Shown: positions 20,347 to 29,100 of the stretch, piece after piece
Numbering within the stretch: the first letter of the stretch is position 1
How the letters are laid out: each line of letters opens with the position of its first letter
From: Rhodocyclales bacterium
GTDB lineage: Bacteria; Pseudomonadota; Gammaproteobacteria; Burkholderiales; Rhodocyclaceae
Assembly (NCBI GenBank): GCA_016183655.1
Contig: JACPEH010000016.1
Location: 62,001-126,000, forward strand
Direction: 5' to 3'
Length of the DNA stretch: 64,000 bases
Notes under the pieces: model-generated
Databases searched by the model: none
Seen by the model: only the letters and a program-made list of their open reading frames with translations
Told to the model about the DNA's origin: nothing
Position numbers and translations under genes: made by a program

Positions 20347-21429
20347 CTATGCCACCGTCACCGGCACCCGCTTGGCCAATGCGCAGAACAGCTCGTAGCT
20401 GATGGTGCCGGCGGCGGCCGCCACCTCGTCGGCCGACAGCCCCTCGCCCCATAGCGTCACCGGCGTGCCGACGCCGGCCTCGCGCAGGTCGGTCAGGTCG
20501 ACCATCAGCATGTCCATCGAGACACGGCCGAGGGTGCGCGTGCGCCAGCCGCCGACCAGTATCGGCGTGCCGGTCGGCGCGTGGCGCGGGTAGCCGTCGG
20601 CGTAGCCGCAGGCGACGACGCCGACGCGGGTCTCGCGCTCGGCGGCGAACAGGCCGCCGTAGCCGACGCGCTCGCCGGCGGCGATCTGCTGCACGGCGAT
20701 GACCTCGCTCGTCAGCGTCATCGCCGGGCGCAGCCCGAGCGACTCGGCGCTCTCATCGGCGAACGGGCTGCTGCCGTAGAGCATGATCCCCGGGCGCACC
20801 CAGTCGCGACCGGTCTGCGGGTAGCGCAGGATCGCCGCCGAATTGGCCAGCGACACCGGCCCCCGCCACTCGCCGACCATCGCCCGGAACTGCGCGAGCT
20901 GCCAGTCGATGCCCCGCCCCGCCAACCTGTCGCCGTCGGCCTCGGCGAAGTGGCTCATCAGCGTCACCTCGCTCACCGCCTGGTTGCGCGCCAGTTCGTC
21001 GCGCAAGGCGCCGAGCTGCTCCGGGCGGAAGCCGAGCCGGTTCATGCCGGTGTTGAACTTGACGTAGACCGGCACACGCAGCGGCAGGCCGACCTGGCGC
21101 AAGAGCTGCAGCTGATCAAGGCGATGCACGACCAGGCTCAGCCGGTGCTCGGCGACCAGCTCCAGATCCTCGGCAGCGAAGAAGCCTTCGAGCAGCAGGA
21201 TCGGCTGGCGGATGCCGGCCTCGCGCAGCGCTACGGCCTCGTCGAGGTCGAGCAGTGCGAAGCCGTCGGCGGTTTCGGCGAGCGCATCGGCGGCGTTGAG
21301 CAGGCCGTGGCCGTAGGCATTGGCCTTGACCACCGCCCAGGCGCGGGAGCCGGGGACATGGGACTTGGCCAGCAGGTAGTTGTGCAGCAGGGCCTCGCGG
21401 TCGACGCGGGCACGGATCGGACGAGGCAT
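20347..21429 (-). CDS. alr: Alanine racemase
   Basis: PLP-dependent interconversion of L- and D-alanine for peptidoglycan, in the cytoplasm. The 360-residue length is normal. The PLP lysine is K35 in VVKANAYGHG; the second catalytic base Tyr lies in RVGYGGLF in the C-terminal half. Substrate-site FNTGMNRLGF is also present. Its ATG (21427-21429) overlaps the LysR-family stop by one base (TGATG), so the two are translationally coupled. The radical SAM cluster begins about 180 bp downstream on the same strand. Confidence 0.96.
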   Translation of the reverse strand: MPRPIRARVDREALLHNYLLAKSHVPGSRAWAVVKANAYGHGLLNAADALAETADGFALLDLDEAVALREAGIRQPILLLEGFFAAEDLELVAEHRLSLVVHRLDQLQLLRQVGLPLRVPVYVKFNTGMNRLGFRPEQLGALRDELARNQAVSEVTLMSHFAEADGDRLAGRGIDWQLAQFRAMVGEWRGPVSLANSAAILRYPQTGRDWVRPGIMLYGSSPFADESAESLGLRPAMTLTSEVIAVQQIAAGERVGYGGLFAAERETRVGVVACGYADGYPRHAPTGTPILVGGWRTRTLGRVSMDMLMVDLTDLREAGVGTPVTLWGEGLSADEVAAAAGTISYELFCALAKRVPVTVA

Positions 21430-22331
21430 CAGGCGGCAAGCTCCCGCAGGCGGCGTTTGGCGAATTCCATGAAGGTGGCGACCACCCGCGAGCGGAAGCG
21501 CTCCTTCGGGCAGACCACCGACAGGCGGCGGGTCAGGCGCGGCGACAGCGGAATGGCGACCAGGCTGCCCAGCTGCAGTTCCTTGCCGACGCTGGCGCGG
21601 GAGACGATGGCGAAGCCGAGGCCAGTACCGACCACCCCCTTCAGCGCCTCCAGGCTGCCCAGCTCCATCAGCATCTTCAGGCGTTCCGGCTGCACGCCGG
21701 CCTCGCGGAAATAGGCGTCGGTCACCTCGCGCGTGCCGGAGCCCGGCTCGCGCGAGATGAATTCGTAGTCGAGCAGCACCTTCGGCGTCACCGACGCCAT
21801 GCCGTTCAGCGGGTAATCGGGGGCGCAGATGACCTGCAGCTCGTCGTCGCAGCAGGGTTCGGTGAGCAGGTTGGGCAGTTTCGTCTGCGACTCGATCAGC
21901 CCGACGTCCAGCGAATGCTCGGCGATGCGAGTCTCGATGCTCTCCGAATTGGCCACCGTCAGCCGGGCGCGCACCTGCGGGTAGAGCGAATTGAATTCGC
22001 CCAGGATGCGCGGCAGCATGAACTCAGCGATCGTCGTACTGGCGCCGACCATCAGCAGGCCGCGCATCTGACCGGTCATTTCGGCCAGGCGGGTCTCCAT
22101 CTCGGCGGAGAGATCGAGGATCTTCTCCGCGTATTCGAGCACCAGCTCGCCCGCCGGCGTCAGCGAGATGCGGCCGTGGCCGCGCTCGAACAGACGCGTG
22201 TTGAACTGCTCCTCCAGCTGCTTGATCTGGAAGGTCACCGCCGGCTGCGTCATGAACAACGCCTCGGCCGCCTTGGTGAAACTCAGGTGCCGTGCCACCG
22301 CATGGAAAACCTGCAGACGACGATCCGCCAT
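21429..22331 (-). CDS. LysR-family transcriptional regulator
   Basis: DNA-binding regulator of 300 residues. The N-terminal winged helix-turn-helix (1-60) reads LQVFHAVARHLSFTKAAEAL and TQPAVTFQIKQLEEQF, and residues 90-290 form the periplasmic-binding-protein-like effector domain. It resembles the CysL/CbbR-type branch, but the effector cannot be read. It is divergent from lplT and overlaps alr by one base. Control of lplT or of its own operon is the natural guess. Confidence 0.92.
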   Translation of the reverse strand: MADRRLQVFHAVARHLSFTKAAEALFMTQPAVTFQIKQLEEQFNTRLFERGHGRISLTPAGELVLEYAEKILDLSAEMETRLAEMTGQMRGLLMVGASTTIAEFMLPRILGEFNSLYPQVRARLTVANSESIETRIAEHSLDVGLIESQTKLPNLLTEPCCDDELQVICAPDYPLNGMASVTPKVLLDYEFISREPGSGTREVTDAYFREAGVQPERLKMLMELGSLEALKGVVGTGLGFAIVSRASVGKELQLGSLVAIPLSPRLTRRLSVVCPKERFRSRVVATFMEFAKRRLRELAA

Positions 22332-22430
22332 AAAAAGAAACGTCCTGTGTATTGACTGACTCTATTCAAGCACAATTGGCCCCGCGCCGCATCACCCCGT
22401 GAGCCAGTCGCCCGTCCCCTCCGATGCGGT

Positions 22431-22540
22431 GAAGCTCCCCGACCTGAAGGTCCGGGGCTTCCCACGATACAGAGCGGGCGCGCGGTGCGCGCCCTGGTGG
22501 TGTCTTCGTCTCGCTCACCCCGGCATGAATGCCGGGGCTT
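22431..22540. repeat. Paired stem-loops, possible IS200/IS605-type end remnant
   Basis: Two hairpins in the lysR-lplT gap share the sequence CCGGGGCTT after the stem. The first (22437-22457) pairs CCCCGACC with GGTCCGGGG around TGAA with one bulge. The second (22518-22537) is a perfect 9-bp stem, CCCCGGCAT / ATGCCGGGG with loop GA. Similar G+C-rich hairpins occur at ends of IS200/IS605 (TnpB) elements, but no transposase or tnpB remnant is visible, so the origin is a guess. Confidence 0.4.
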
Positions 22541-22628
22541 GCGCTCGACGCGTGGTCAAAGCGGCGCCTACGACTTTCGTGGTATAAACCCGCGACTCGC
22601 AAAACAAGCACAGGCCAAGACCGACCCG

Positions 22629-23897
22629 ATGCCCTTCGGCTTCTACATCATCATGGCGGCGCAATTCTGCTCCGCGCTCGCCGACAACGCCCTGCTCATC
22701 GCAGCCATCGCCGCCCTGCGCGAAATGCAGGCGCCGGCGGAATACGAGCCGCTGCTGAAAACCTTCTTCACCGTTTCCTACGTCATCCTTGCCGCCTTCG
22801 TCGGCGCCTTCGCCGACTCGATGCCCAAGTGGCGCGTGATGTTCATCAGCAACACGATCAAGATCGTCGGCTGCACGATGATGTTCTTCATGGTCCATCC
22901 GCTCGCCGCCTACGCCGTCGTCGGCCTCGGCGCCGCCGCCTACTCGCCGGCCAAGTACGGCATCCTCACCGAATACCTGCCGCACCGCCTGCTGGTCGTC
23001 GCCAACGGCTGGATCGAGGGCCTCACCGTCGGCGCCATCATCCTCGGCGTCGTCGTCGGCGGCACGCTGATCAAGCCGGAGATTGCGCAGACGCTGCTCG
23101 CCTTCGACTTCCCGCTGATCGACACCGGCATCGACAGCACCGCCGAAATGGTCATCGGCATCGTCGGCATCCTTTACCTGCTCGCCGCGATCTTCAACCT
23201 GTACGTCCCCGATACCGGCGTCGACCACAAGCCGCTGAAAAAGAACCCCTGGTACCTGCTGCACGAATTCAACCACTGCCTGATGCTGCTCTGGCGCGAC
23301 AAGCTGGGCCAGATCTCGCTCGCCGTCACCACGCTGTTCTGGGGCGCCGGCGCCACGCTGCAGTTCATCGTCATCAAATGGGCCGAGGTTGCGCTCAATC
23401 TCGACCTCTCCAAGTCGTCGATGCTGCAGGGCGTCGTCGCCGTCGGCGTCGCCGGCGGCGCGATCGTCGCCGCCAAGCTGATCACGCTCAGGAAGTCGAT
23501 CCGCGTCATCCCGCTCGGCATCGCCATGGGCGTCATCGTGCTGACGATGAATTTCGTGCACACCCTGTGGCTGGCGGTGCCGCTGCTGATCCTGATCGGC
23601 GGCCTCTCCGGCTTCTTCGTCGTGCCGATGAACGCGCTGCTGCAGCATCGCGGGCACATCCTGATGGGTGCCGGCCACTCGATCGCCGTGCAGAACTTCA
23701 ACGAGAACCTGTCGATCCTGGTGATGACCGGCCTCTATTTCGTGATGATCCGCGCCGAGCTGTCGATCTACTGGGTGATCACGATGTTCGGCCTGTTCGT
23801 CGCCGGCGCCATGTACCTGGTCAAGCGCCAGCACGAGATGAACCAGCGCCAGCACGATGACGTGATCCACCTCGACGACGACGGCGCGCACCACTGA
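22629..23897 (+). CDS. lplT: Lysophospholipid transporter LplT
   Basis: MFS-type inner-membrane flippase that returns lysophospholipids to the cytoplasmic face for reacylation. The 422-residue protein has about twelve hydrophobic segments and the family-specific N-terminus FGFYIIMAAQFCSALADNALL; VGAFADSMPKWRVMFISN is the MFS motif-A region. I use ATG 22629; a longer frame from 22485 runs through the hairpin region and is not credible. The acyltransferase partner Aas, often next to or fused with LplT, is not present here. An intrinsic terminator follows 22 bp after the stop. Confidence 0.93.
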   Translation: MPFGFYIIMAAQFCSALADNALLIAAIAALREMQAPAEYEPLLKTFFTVSYVILAAFVGAFADSMPKWRVMFISNTIKIVGCTMMFFMVHPLAAYAVVGLGAAAYSPAKYGILTEYLPHRLLVVANGWIEGLTVGAIILGVVVGGTLIKPEIAQTLLAFDFPLIDTGIDSTAEMVIGIVGILYLLAAIFNLYVPDTGVDHKPLKKNPWYLLHEFNHCLMLLWRDKLGQISLAVTTLFWGAGATLQFIVIKWAEVALNLDLSKSSMLQGVVAVGVAGGAIVAAKLITLRKSIRVIPLGIAMGVIVLTMNFVHTLWLAVPLLILIGGLSGFFVVPMNALLQHRGHILMGAGHSIAVQNFNENLSILVMTGLYFVMIRAELSIYWVITMFGLFVAGAMYLVKRQHEMNQRQHDDVIHLDDDGAHH

Positions 23898-23918
23898 AGC
23901 GAAATCCCGGACGATGGC

Positions 23919-23950
23919 AAAGCCCCGCCGGCCGGTACCCGCGGGGCTTT
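23919..23950 (+). terminator. Intrinsic terminator after lplT
   Basis: Perfect 10-bp stem AAAGCCCCGC / GCGGGGCTTT with a 12-base loop, the 3' arm ending in TTT and followed by GTTGCTTT. It lies 22 bp past the lplT stop. Confidence 0.85.
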
Positions 23951-24094
23951 GTTGCTTTCCGACCGGGGTTCTTGCCTGAAAACTGGTTGTCATTCCCCGG
24001 CCGGGAACCGAAAATCGACGGTGATCGGCTGCCGCCCGGATGAGGTCCGGCGCCGCGCCCCCATCAACCACTGCCAGCGCACGCCCCGCCCAGC

Positions 24095-24826
24095 ATGAAT
24101 CCGAACCCGCCGCCGCAATCCGCCCTGCCGTGCCCCGCCTGCCAGGCAGCGATGGGCACGCACACGCTCAAACGCCAACTGCACGGCGAAGTCGTCCTCG
24201 ACATCTGCTTTCCCTGCCAGGGCATCTGGTTCGACGAGTTCGAGAGCACGCAACTGGCACCTGCCGGCGTGCTCGAACTGTTCCGCCTGCTGCACGAGCA
24301 CCACGACGAATTGCGCCAGCCCTGGCGCGACTCGCTGCACTGCCCGCGTTGCCGCGAACGCCTGATCCACGGCCTCGACCGCACGCGCAACGGCCATTTT
24401 TCCTACCACCGTTGCCCGCAGCAGCACGGCCGCTTCAGTTCCTTCTCCGCCTTCATGATGGAAAAGGGTTTCGTCCGCCAGCTCAATGGCGCCGAGATCG
24501 CCGACCTCGCGAGCAAGGTGCAGACCATCCGCTGCTCCGGCTGCGGCGCGACGGTCGACATCCGCCGCGAAAATGCCTGCGGCCACTGCCGCTCGCCGAT
24601 CGTCATCCTCGACCCGGACGCCGTCGACAAGGCCCTCGCCAACTTCAACGACAAGGCGCAACGGCAGCAGCACATCGACCCGCTGCTGTACGCCGACGCG
24701 CTGCTGGCCAACGAGCGGGCGAAGTCGCAGGCGGCCCGCGAGAAGCAGCTGAAGCGGCTCGACACCGACCTCTCCGACCTCGTCAGGGAAGGCGCCGAAA
24801 CGCTCTGGAACCTGCTGCGGCGCTGA
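24095..24826 (+). CDS. Zinc-ribbon protein (TFIIB-type zinc finger)
   Basis: Protein of 243 residues with three Cys-pair groups: CPACQAAM...CFPCQGIWFD (about 12-50), the hallmark of zf-TFIIB-like proteins; CPRCRERL...HRCPQQHG in the middle; and CSGCGATV...ACGHCRSP near 150-170. The C-terminal 60 residues are a charged helix. Role unknown; such proteins probably bind zinc and partner proteins. It lies upstream of the CBS-DUF294 gene on the same strand with about 100 bp between. Confidence 0.8.
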   Translation: MNPNPPPQSALPCPACQAAMGTHTLKRQLHGEVVLDICFPCQGIWFDEFESTQLAPAGVLELFRLLHEHHDELRQPWRDSLHCPRCRERLIHGLDRTRNGHFSYHRCPQQHGRFSSFSAFMMEKGFVRQLNGAEIADLASKVQTIRCSGCGATVDIRRENACGHCRSPIVILDPDAVDKALANFNDKAQRQQHIDPLLYADALLANERAKSQAAREKQLKRLDTDLSDLVREGAETLWNLLRR

Positions 24827-24923
24827 ACGCCCGCGCGCCACGACGGCCGCCGCGCTTGTGCTTGCCCACGTTGCCGGAAGAAAATGACGGAACACTAACA
24901 GCCGCGGCCCGCGCACCCTGCCC

Positions 24924-26369
24924 ATGAGCGAAGAAAGCCAGTTTTTCCGTCCGGTCCGCGATTTCTGCCAGCGCGCGGTCGTCACCTGCACCGTCGACGA
25001 GCCGCTGGTCGGCGCCGCCGGCCGGATGCGCGCGCGCAACATCTCCAGCCTCGTCGTCGTCGACGGCGACCGGCCGCTCGGCATCTTCACCGACCGCGAC
25101 CTGCGCAACAAGGTCGTCGCCGCCGGCGCCGACCCGGCGACGCTCTGCGTGCGCGACGTGATGAATTCGCCGCTGGCCACGATCGGCGAGGAGGCGCTGC
25201 TCTACCAAGCGCTCGCGCGCATGTCGCAGCGGAACATCCACCGCCTCGGCATCGTCGACGCCGGCGGCCGCCTCGCCGGCATCATCACCGACACCGACAT
25301 CCTCCGCCTGCAGGCGCACTCGCCGCACCAGCTGGTGCTCGACATCGAGAAGGCGCGAAACACCGACGACCTGAAGGCGATGCACGCCCGCATCCAGGCG
25401 CTGGTGCAGCACCTGGCCGGCACCGGCATCGGCATCCGCGACCTCGTCCGCCTGATCGCCCACCTCAACGACCGGATCGCGCTGCGCCTGATCGACTTCC
25501 TGCGCACCCGACACTTCAGCGACCTGCGCGACGACAGCTTCGCCTTCCTCGTCCTCGGCAGCGAAGGCCGCAGCGAACAAACGCTGGCCACCGACCAGGA
25601 CAACGCCATCGTCTACGCCGACGACCTCGGCGCGGACGAAGTGAAGCGCATCGAGGAATTCTCGCAGGCGCTGATCGACGGCCTGATCGCCATCGGCGTC
25701 CCCGCCTGCCCCGGCGGCATCATGGCGAAGAACGCCGCCTGGCGGCGCAGCCTCGGCGACTGGCGGAAGCGCATCAGCGGCTGGGTAGAGACGCCGACGC
25801 CGGACAACATCCTCGCCTGCAGCACCTTCATGGACCTGCGCACCGTCCACGGCAACGCTGGCTTCGAGCAAACGCTGAAGCAGCACATCTACGACCTCTC
25901 CGCCGCCAACAACCTGTTCCTGATGCGCATGGTCGAGAACGGCCTGCGCTTCGCGCCGCCGCTCGGCTGGTTCGGCCAGGTCAAGGGCGAAAGCGGCGGC
26001 GCGCACTCCGGCCAGCTGGAGATCAAGAAGGCCGGCATCTTCGCCGTCACCGACGGCATCAAGGCGCTGGCGATCCAGGCGCGACGGCTCGACGGCAGCA
26101 CCGCGCAGCGACTGGAAGCCCTCCGTGCCGCCGGCGTGATGCCGGAGAAGGAAGCCGAGGACATCGAGGAAGCCTTCGAATTCCTCGTGCACCTGCGCCT
26201 GCGCGGCCAGATCGAGGATCTCCGCGAAGGGCGCGAGCCGGACAACTACATCCAGCTCGACCGCCTCAACGTCATGCAGCAGGGCCGGCTGAAGATCGCG
26301 CTGAGCAGTGTCGAGAAATTCCAGGGATTCATCAGGCACCACTTCGGGCTGCATCTGGTGCGCGGCTAG
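24924..26369 (+). CDS. CBS-domain DUF294 putative nucleotidyltransferase
   Basis: Protein of 481 residues related to GlnD-type nucleotidyltransferases. Two CBS motifs occupy about 10-135 (PLGIFTDRDLRNKVVAAG, RLAGIITDTDILRLQ). The DUF294 nucleotidyltransferase domain follows, with GSEGRSEQTLATDQDNAIVY carrying the GS and DxD-type metal residues, and then the DUF294 C-terminal helical region. Most family members begin with a cyclic-nucleotide-binding domain, absent here. The substrate is unknown; CBS domains probably sense adenine nucleotides. Confidence 0.86.
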   Translation: MSEESQFFRPVRDFCQRAVVTCTVDEPLVGAAGRMRARNISSLVVVDGDRPLGIFTDRDLRNKVVAAGADPATLCVRDVMNSPLATIGEEALLYQALARMSQRNIHRLGIVDAGGRLAGIITDTDILRLQAHSPHQLVLDIEKARNTDDLKAMHARIQALVQHLAGTGIGIRDLVRLIAHLNDRIALRLIDFLRTRHFSDLRDDSFAFLVLGSEGRSEQTLATDQDNAIVYADDLGADEVKRIEEFSQALIDGLIAIGVPACPGGIMAKNAAWRRSLGDWRKRISGWVETPTPDNILACSTFMDLRTVHGNAGFEQTLKQHIYDLSAANNLFLMRMVENGLRFAPPLGWFGQVKGESGGAHSGQLEIKKAGIFAVTDGIKALAIQARRLDGSTAQRLEALRAAGVMPEKEAEDIEEAFEFLVHLRLRGQIEDLREGREPDNYIQLDRLNVMQQGRLKIALSSVEKFQGFIRHHFGLHLVRG

Positions 26370-26400
26370 GCGCCGGCCGCTTCATTCCGCCTTCATCCAA

Positions 26401-26562
26401 TTTTCCGCGGTTGGACGCGGCCAAGCCCTTCGATACGCCCACTGCGTGGGCTACTCAGGGCGAACGGAGCCTCACCCGCTGAGTGCCCCCCCGTTCGTGG
26501 TGAGTAGCCTTGCGGAGCAAGGCGTATCGAACCATGAACGGGCGCCAACTGCGGTTTTTAGG
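26401..26562 (+). repeat. Foldback dispersed repeat, copy 1
   Basis: First of three copies. The unit begins TTTTCCGCGGTTGGACG and ends GGGCGCCAACTGCGGTTTTTAG, imperfect terminal inverted repeats around CCGC-n-GTTGG. Internally TTCGATACGCC pairs with GGCGTATCGAA and GGCGAACGG with CCGTTCG, giving a long stem with side hairpins (CCACTGCGTGG, CTTGCGGAGCAAG). This copy lacks about 20 bp (TTCGACAAGCTCAGGACAGG) present in the other two. Confidence 0.85.
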
Positions 26563-26636
26563 TTCATTTCACCTTCACGCCGGCGTCACAAACGCCTGCG
26601 AGCATTCCGGCACCCCCAACGAAAAGGAGTTGCCCG

Positions 26637-26861
26637 ATGCGCGACGAAAAGAACACCTGCACCGCCTGCTTCCCCGACGGCAGCCGCACCGAATGCCGGG
26701 TCTTCGACCACAGCAGCGGTGCGCTGACGATCTACAGCAGCCTGCACGCGACCGGCCGCTTCGCCGCGATGTGCCTGCAGGCCGACAATCGCTATCGGGT
26801 ATGCCACGCGCCGGGGGCGGACGCCGCCATGCATCCGCTGCTCAGGGCGCGGGCCGCCTGA
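26637..26861 (+). CDS. Small conserved-looking cytosolic protein, unknown function
   Basis: Protein of 74 residues with a good ribosome binding site (AAAAGGAG seven bases before ATG). It has three Cys (CTACF, ECRVF) in the first third and a short basic/aromatic middle, no TM segment or signal peptide. It starts about 75 bp after the foldback repeat. No family recognised; codon use is like its neighbours. Confidence 0.55.
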   Translation: MRDEKNTCTACFPDGSRTECRVFDHSSGALTIYSSLHATGRFAAMCLQADNRYRVCHAPGADAAMHPLLRARAA

Positions 26862-26923
26862 GCAGCGGTACCGGACGCCGCTTCCGCGATCCCCGGCCGG
26901 TGCGGCGGGGCGGGCCGTCGCCG

Positions 26924-28444
26924 TCAGCGCTTCCCGCGCTTCGTCCGGCGCCCCTTGCCCCGCCGCTTTTTGCGCCACGGCGCGGGCGCCTGCGCCAGTG
27001 CGTCCAGGGCCGCCGGCAGGCGTGCGCTGAGCAGCGCCGAACGGCCGCCGAACCAGCCGCCGAGCAGGTCGCCGCCGCTGCGCAGGCGGTAGCCGACGAC
27101 CAGCGTCCCGGCGACGTGGATGTCGTTCAGCGCCCCGAGCAGCGCCTGCAGTTCGGCCGTCGCCGCCTGGTAGCGGCGCAGCCGCCGCCGGCGATAGAGC
27201 GGCGCCAGGCATTCGAGCGCGTAGCGCAGCTGCTTGACCGCGATGCGCAGCCGGTGCTGCGCCGCCGGCTCGCCGGCGGCCACCGAGGCCAGCCGCGCCG
27301 CCCGGCGGGCGAGCCGGCGCAGGCGGCGCTCGCCGAAGTCGGCCAGCGGCGCCGGGACGGCAAGCTCCGGCAAGGCATGCACGGCCGCGGAAAAATCGAG
27401 GGCCAGCCGCCCCGACGGCGGCGCGGCGAACGCCGCGCGGACCGCCCGCGCCGAACGTTCGCGCTGCCGCCCGGCGGCAGCGGCCAGCCGCTTCAGCACG
27501 GGATATCCGGGAAACGAAGCGGCCAGCAGCGGCAGCGTCTCGGTGGCGAAGACGTCCTGGTTGCGCGCCTCGCCGAGCAATTGCGCAAACGCCCGCCAGG
27601 CCGGGCGGAACGCCGCCAGGAAGTCGTCGGGGAGCAGCGGCTGCCACAGGCGCATCGCCGAGCGCAGCCGGCGCACCGCGACGCGCGCCTGATGCACGAA
27701 CTCCGGGTCGTCACCGCCGGCGCGGATGCCGGCCTCGTTGCGCAGCAGCTGTTCCAGGCAGTCGAAGGCCACCGCGCGGAACGCGGCAATCGGCGACATC
27801 CCGGCATCGACCGGCGAACGGCCGGCGCGTACCGGCTGCAAGGCTTCGTCGCGGAACAGCCGATAGCCGCGCTCGGCCTTGCTCGCCGCTTCCGGGCGCA
27901 ACGGCAGCGCCGCCTGCAGCGCCCGCGCCAGGTCGAACAGCGCCGCCACCGGGCCGGCGAGTAGTTCCAGTTCGATCTCGCACAGCGGCTCCGCGCGTTC
28001 GCCGTGGCGGATGCTGCCGCGGTCGAGCGCCAGCTCGACCTGCACGCCCGGCGCCGGTTCGAGCAGCCAGGTGGTGCGCTGGAAGTCGGTGAAGAAGGCC
28101 GGCTGCAACGCCGCCCGCCAGGCTTCCAGCCTGCCGCGCAGCCGCTTGTCGTCGACGTGCGAGAAATCGAAGGCGTCGGGCTGGCTCGGCGCCTCCCACT
28201 CGCTGCGCCGCGCCAGCCCGCCGGCCGCCGGTTCGGCACTCTTCACCGTGAGCAGCCAGCCCCATGCCGTCCGCCGGTGGCGCACGGCGATGCCGGCGTG
28301 CAGCAGGTCCAGGTCGGCCGTGTCGTAATAGCAGTTGATCAGGCGCTGGCGCGCCGGCGTCACCGACGCCAGCAGCGGATGCCGGCGCAGGCGGCCCGCC
28401 GCGGCGGCGGAGAGACTCAGTTTCAGTTCGGTTTCGACGGCCAT
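26924..28444 (-). CDS. CYTH and CHAD domain protein, probable inorganic triphosphatase
   Basis: Protein of 506 residues. The N-terminal CYTH domain starts with the ExExK signature (ETELKL, residues 4-8) and extends to about 200; such domains hydrolyse triphosphates with metal. The C-terminal CHAD domain (about 225-480) is helical with conserved His and basic residues (FVHQARVAVRRLRSAM, QHRLRIAVKQLRYALE) and binds polyphosphate. The tail is strongly basic (KKRRGKGRRTKRGKR). Layout matches E. coli YgiF. Link to polyphosphate metabolism is a reasonable inference. Confidence 0.92.
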   Translation of the reverse strand: MAVETELKLSLSAAAAGRLRRHPLLASVTPARQRLINCYYDTADLDLLHAGIAVRHRRTAWGWLLTVKSAEPAAGGLARRSEWEAPSQPDAFDFSHVDDKRLRGRLEAWRAALQPAFFTDFQRTTWLLEPAPGVQVELALDRGSIRHGERAEPLCEIELELLAGPVAALFDLARALQAALPLRPEAASKAERGYRLFRDEALQPVRAGRSPVDAGMSPIAAFRAVAFDCLEQLLRNEAGIRAGGDDPEFVHQARVAVRRLRSAMRLWQPLLPDDFLAAFRPAWRAFAQLLGEARNQDVFATETLPLLAASFPGYPVLKRLAAAAGRQRERSARAVRAAFAAPPSGRLALDFSAAVHALPELAVPAPLADFGERRLRRLARRAARLASVAAGEPAAQHRLRIAVKQLRYALECLAPLYRRRRLRRYQAATAELQALLGALNDIHVAGTLVVGYRLRSGGDLLGGWFGGRSALLSARLPAALDALAQAPAPWRKKRRGKGRRTKRGKR

Positions 28445-28469
28445 CGGCAGACTATCGTTGCCCGGCCGC

Positions 28470-28892
28470 TCAGGCCTTGTCCTGCTTGGCGCCGAGGCGG
28501 GCGTCGAATTTCGCCTTGTCGATCACGAAGCGTTCGTGCTGGCCGCGCGAGATCAGGTCGACGCCGTCGTGCGCCTCGACCGCGAAGCTCAGCTTCTTGC
28601 CTTCCACCGCGACCAGCTCGACCGTCGCCGTCACCTCCATCCCCGGCGGCGTCGCCGCCTCGTGGCTGACGTCGATATGGGTGCCCACCGTCTGCTCGCG
28701 CGGCCAGTCGAGATGCGGGTTGATCGCCTTGATGCAGGCCCATTCGAGGAAGCCGACGAGGAAGCCGGTGGCGAACACCTCCGGCATCGCAACGAACTCC
28801 TCGGCCTCCGGGTACAGCGCCGGCACGGTCTTCGACGCGGGGATGCGGAAGCGGTGGGTGTAGACGATGCCCGGCTTGAGCGTGTCCTTCAT
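28470..28892 (-). CDS. Hotdog-fold thioesterase, FlK-like
   Basis: Protein of 140 residues of the thioesterase family related to fluoroacetyl-CoA thioesterase FlK. The signature TVGTHIDVSHEAATPPGMEV and the following strands AVEGKKLSFAVEAHDG are typical of the hotdog core. It probably cleaves a small or unusual acyl-CoA; the real substrate is not known and fluoroacetate resistance should not be assumed. It stops 25 bp before the CYTH-CHAD gene start, so co-transcription is likely. Confidence 0.85.
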   Translation of the reverse strand: MKDTLKPGIVYTHRFRIPASKTVPALYPEAEEFVAMPEVFATGFLVGFLEWACIKAINPHLDWPREQTVGTHIDVSHEAATPPGMEVTATVELVAVEGKKLSFAVEAHDGVDLISRGQHERFVIDKAKFDARLGAKQDKA

Positions 28893-28997
28893 GGGCGGAT
28901 TCTCCTGTGCGTGTCACGGTCGCCGTCGCAAGGGAACGGCGGGAACCAGGATGCCATTGTCGCGCAGGAGCGGCGTGCGGCAAATGGAGCCGTTTAT

Positions 28998-29098
28998 TCC
29001 TGGATTCCGGCGCGGGCGTAGCCCGGCCTGTCGTCATTCCGGGCTTGACCCGGAATCCAGTGACTTACGCCTGGATTCCGGCGTTCGCCCGAATGACG
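28998..29098. repeat. REP-like palindromes
   Basis: Contains GTCATTCCGGGCTTGACC followed by its partner CGGAATCCAG, then CTGGATTCCGGCGTTCGCCC with GAATGACG, in alternating orientation. The same ATTCCGG-based palindrome family occurs at 30615-31310 and 39185-39285. It separates the thioesterase upstream region from the end of the aldehyde dehydrogenase. Confidence 0.75.
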
Positions 29099-29100
29099 AT

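Noticed and set aside
22515-24071. Minus-strand frame of 518 codons opposite lplT
   Set aside because: Asp/Glu/His/Arg-rich antisense frame; LplT on the other strand is clear.
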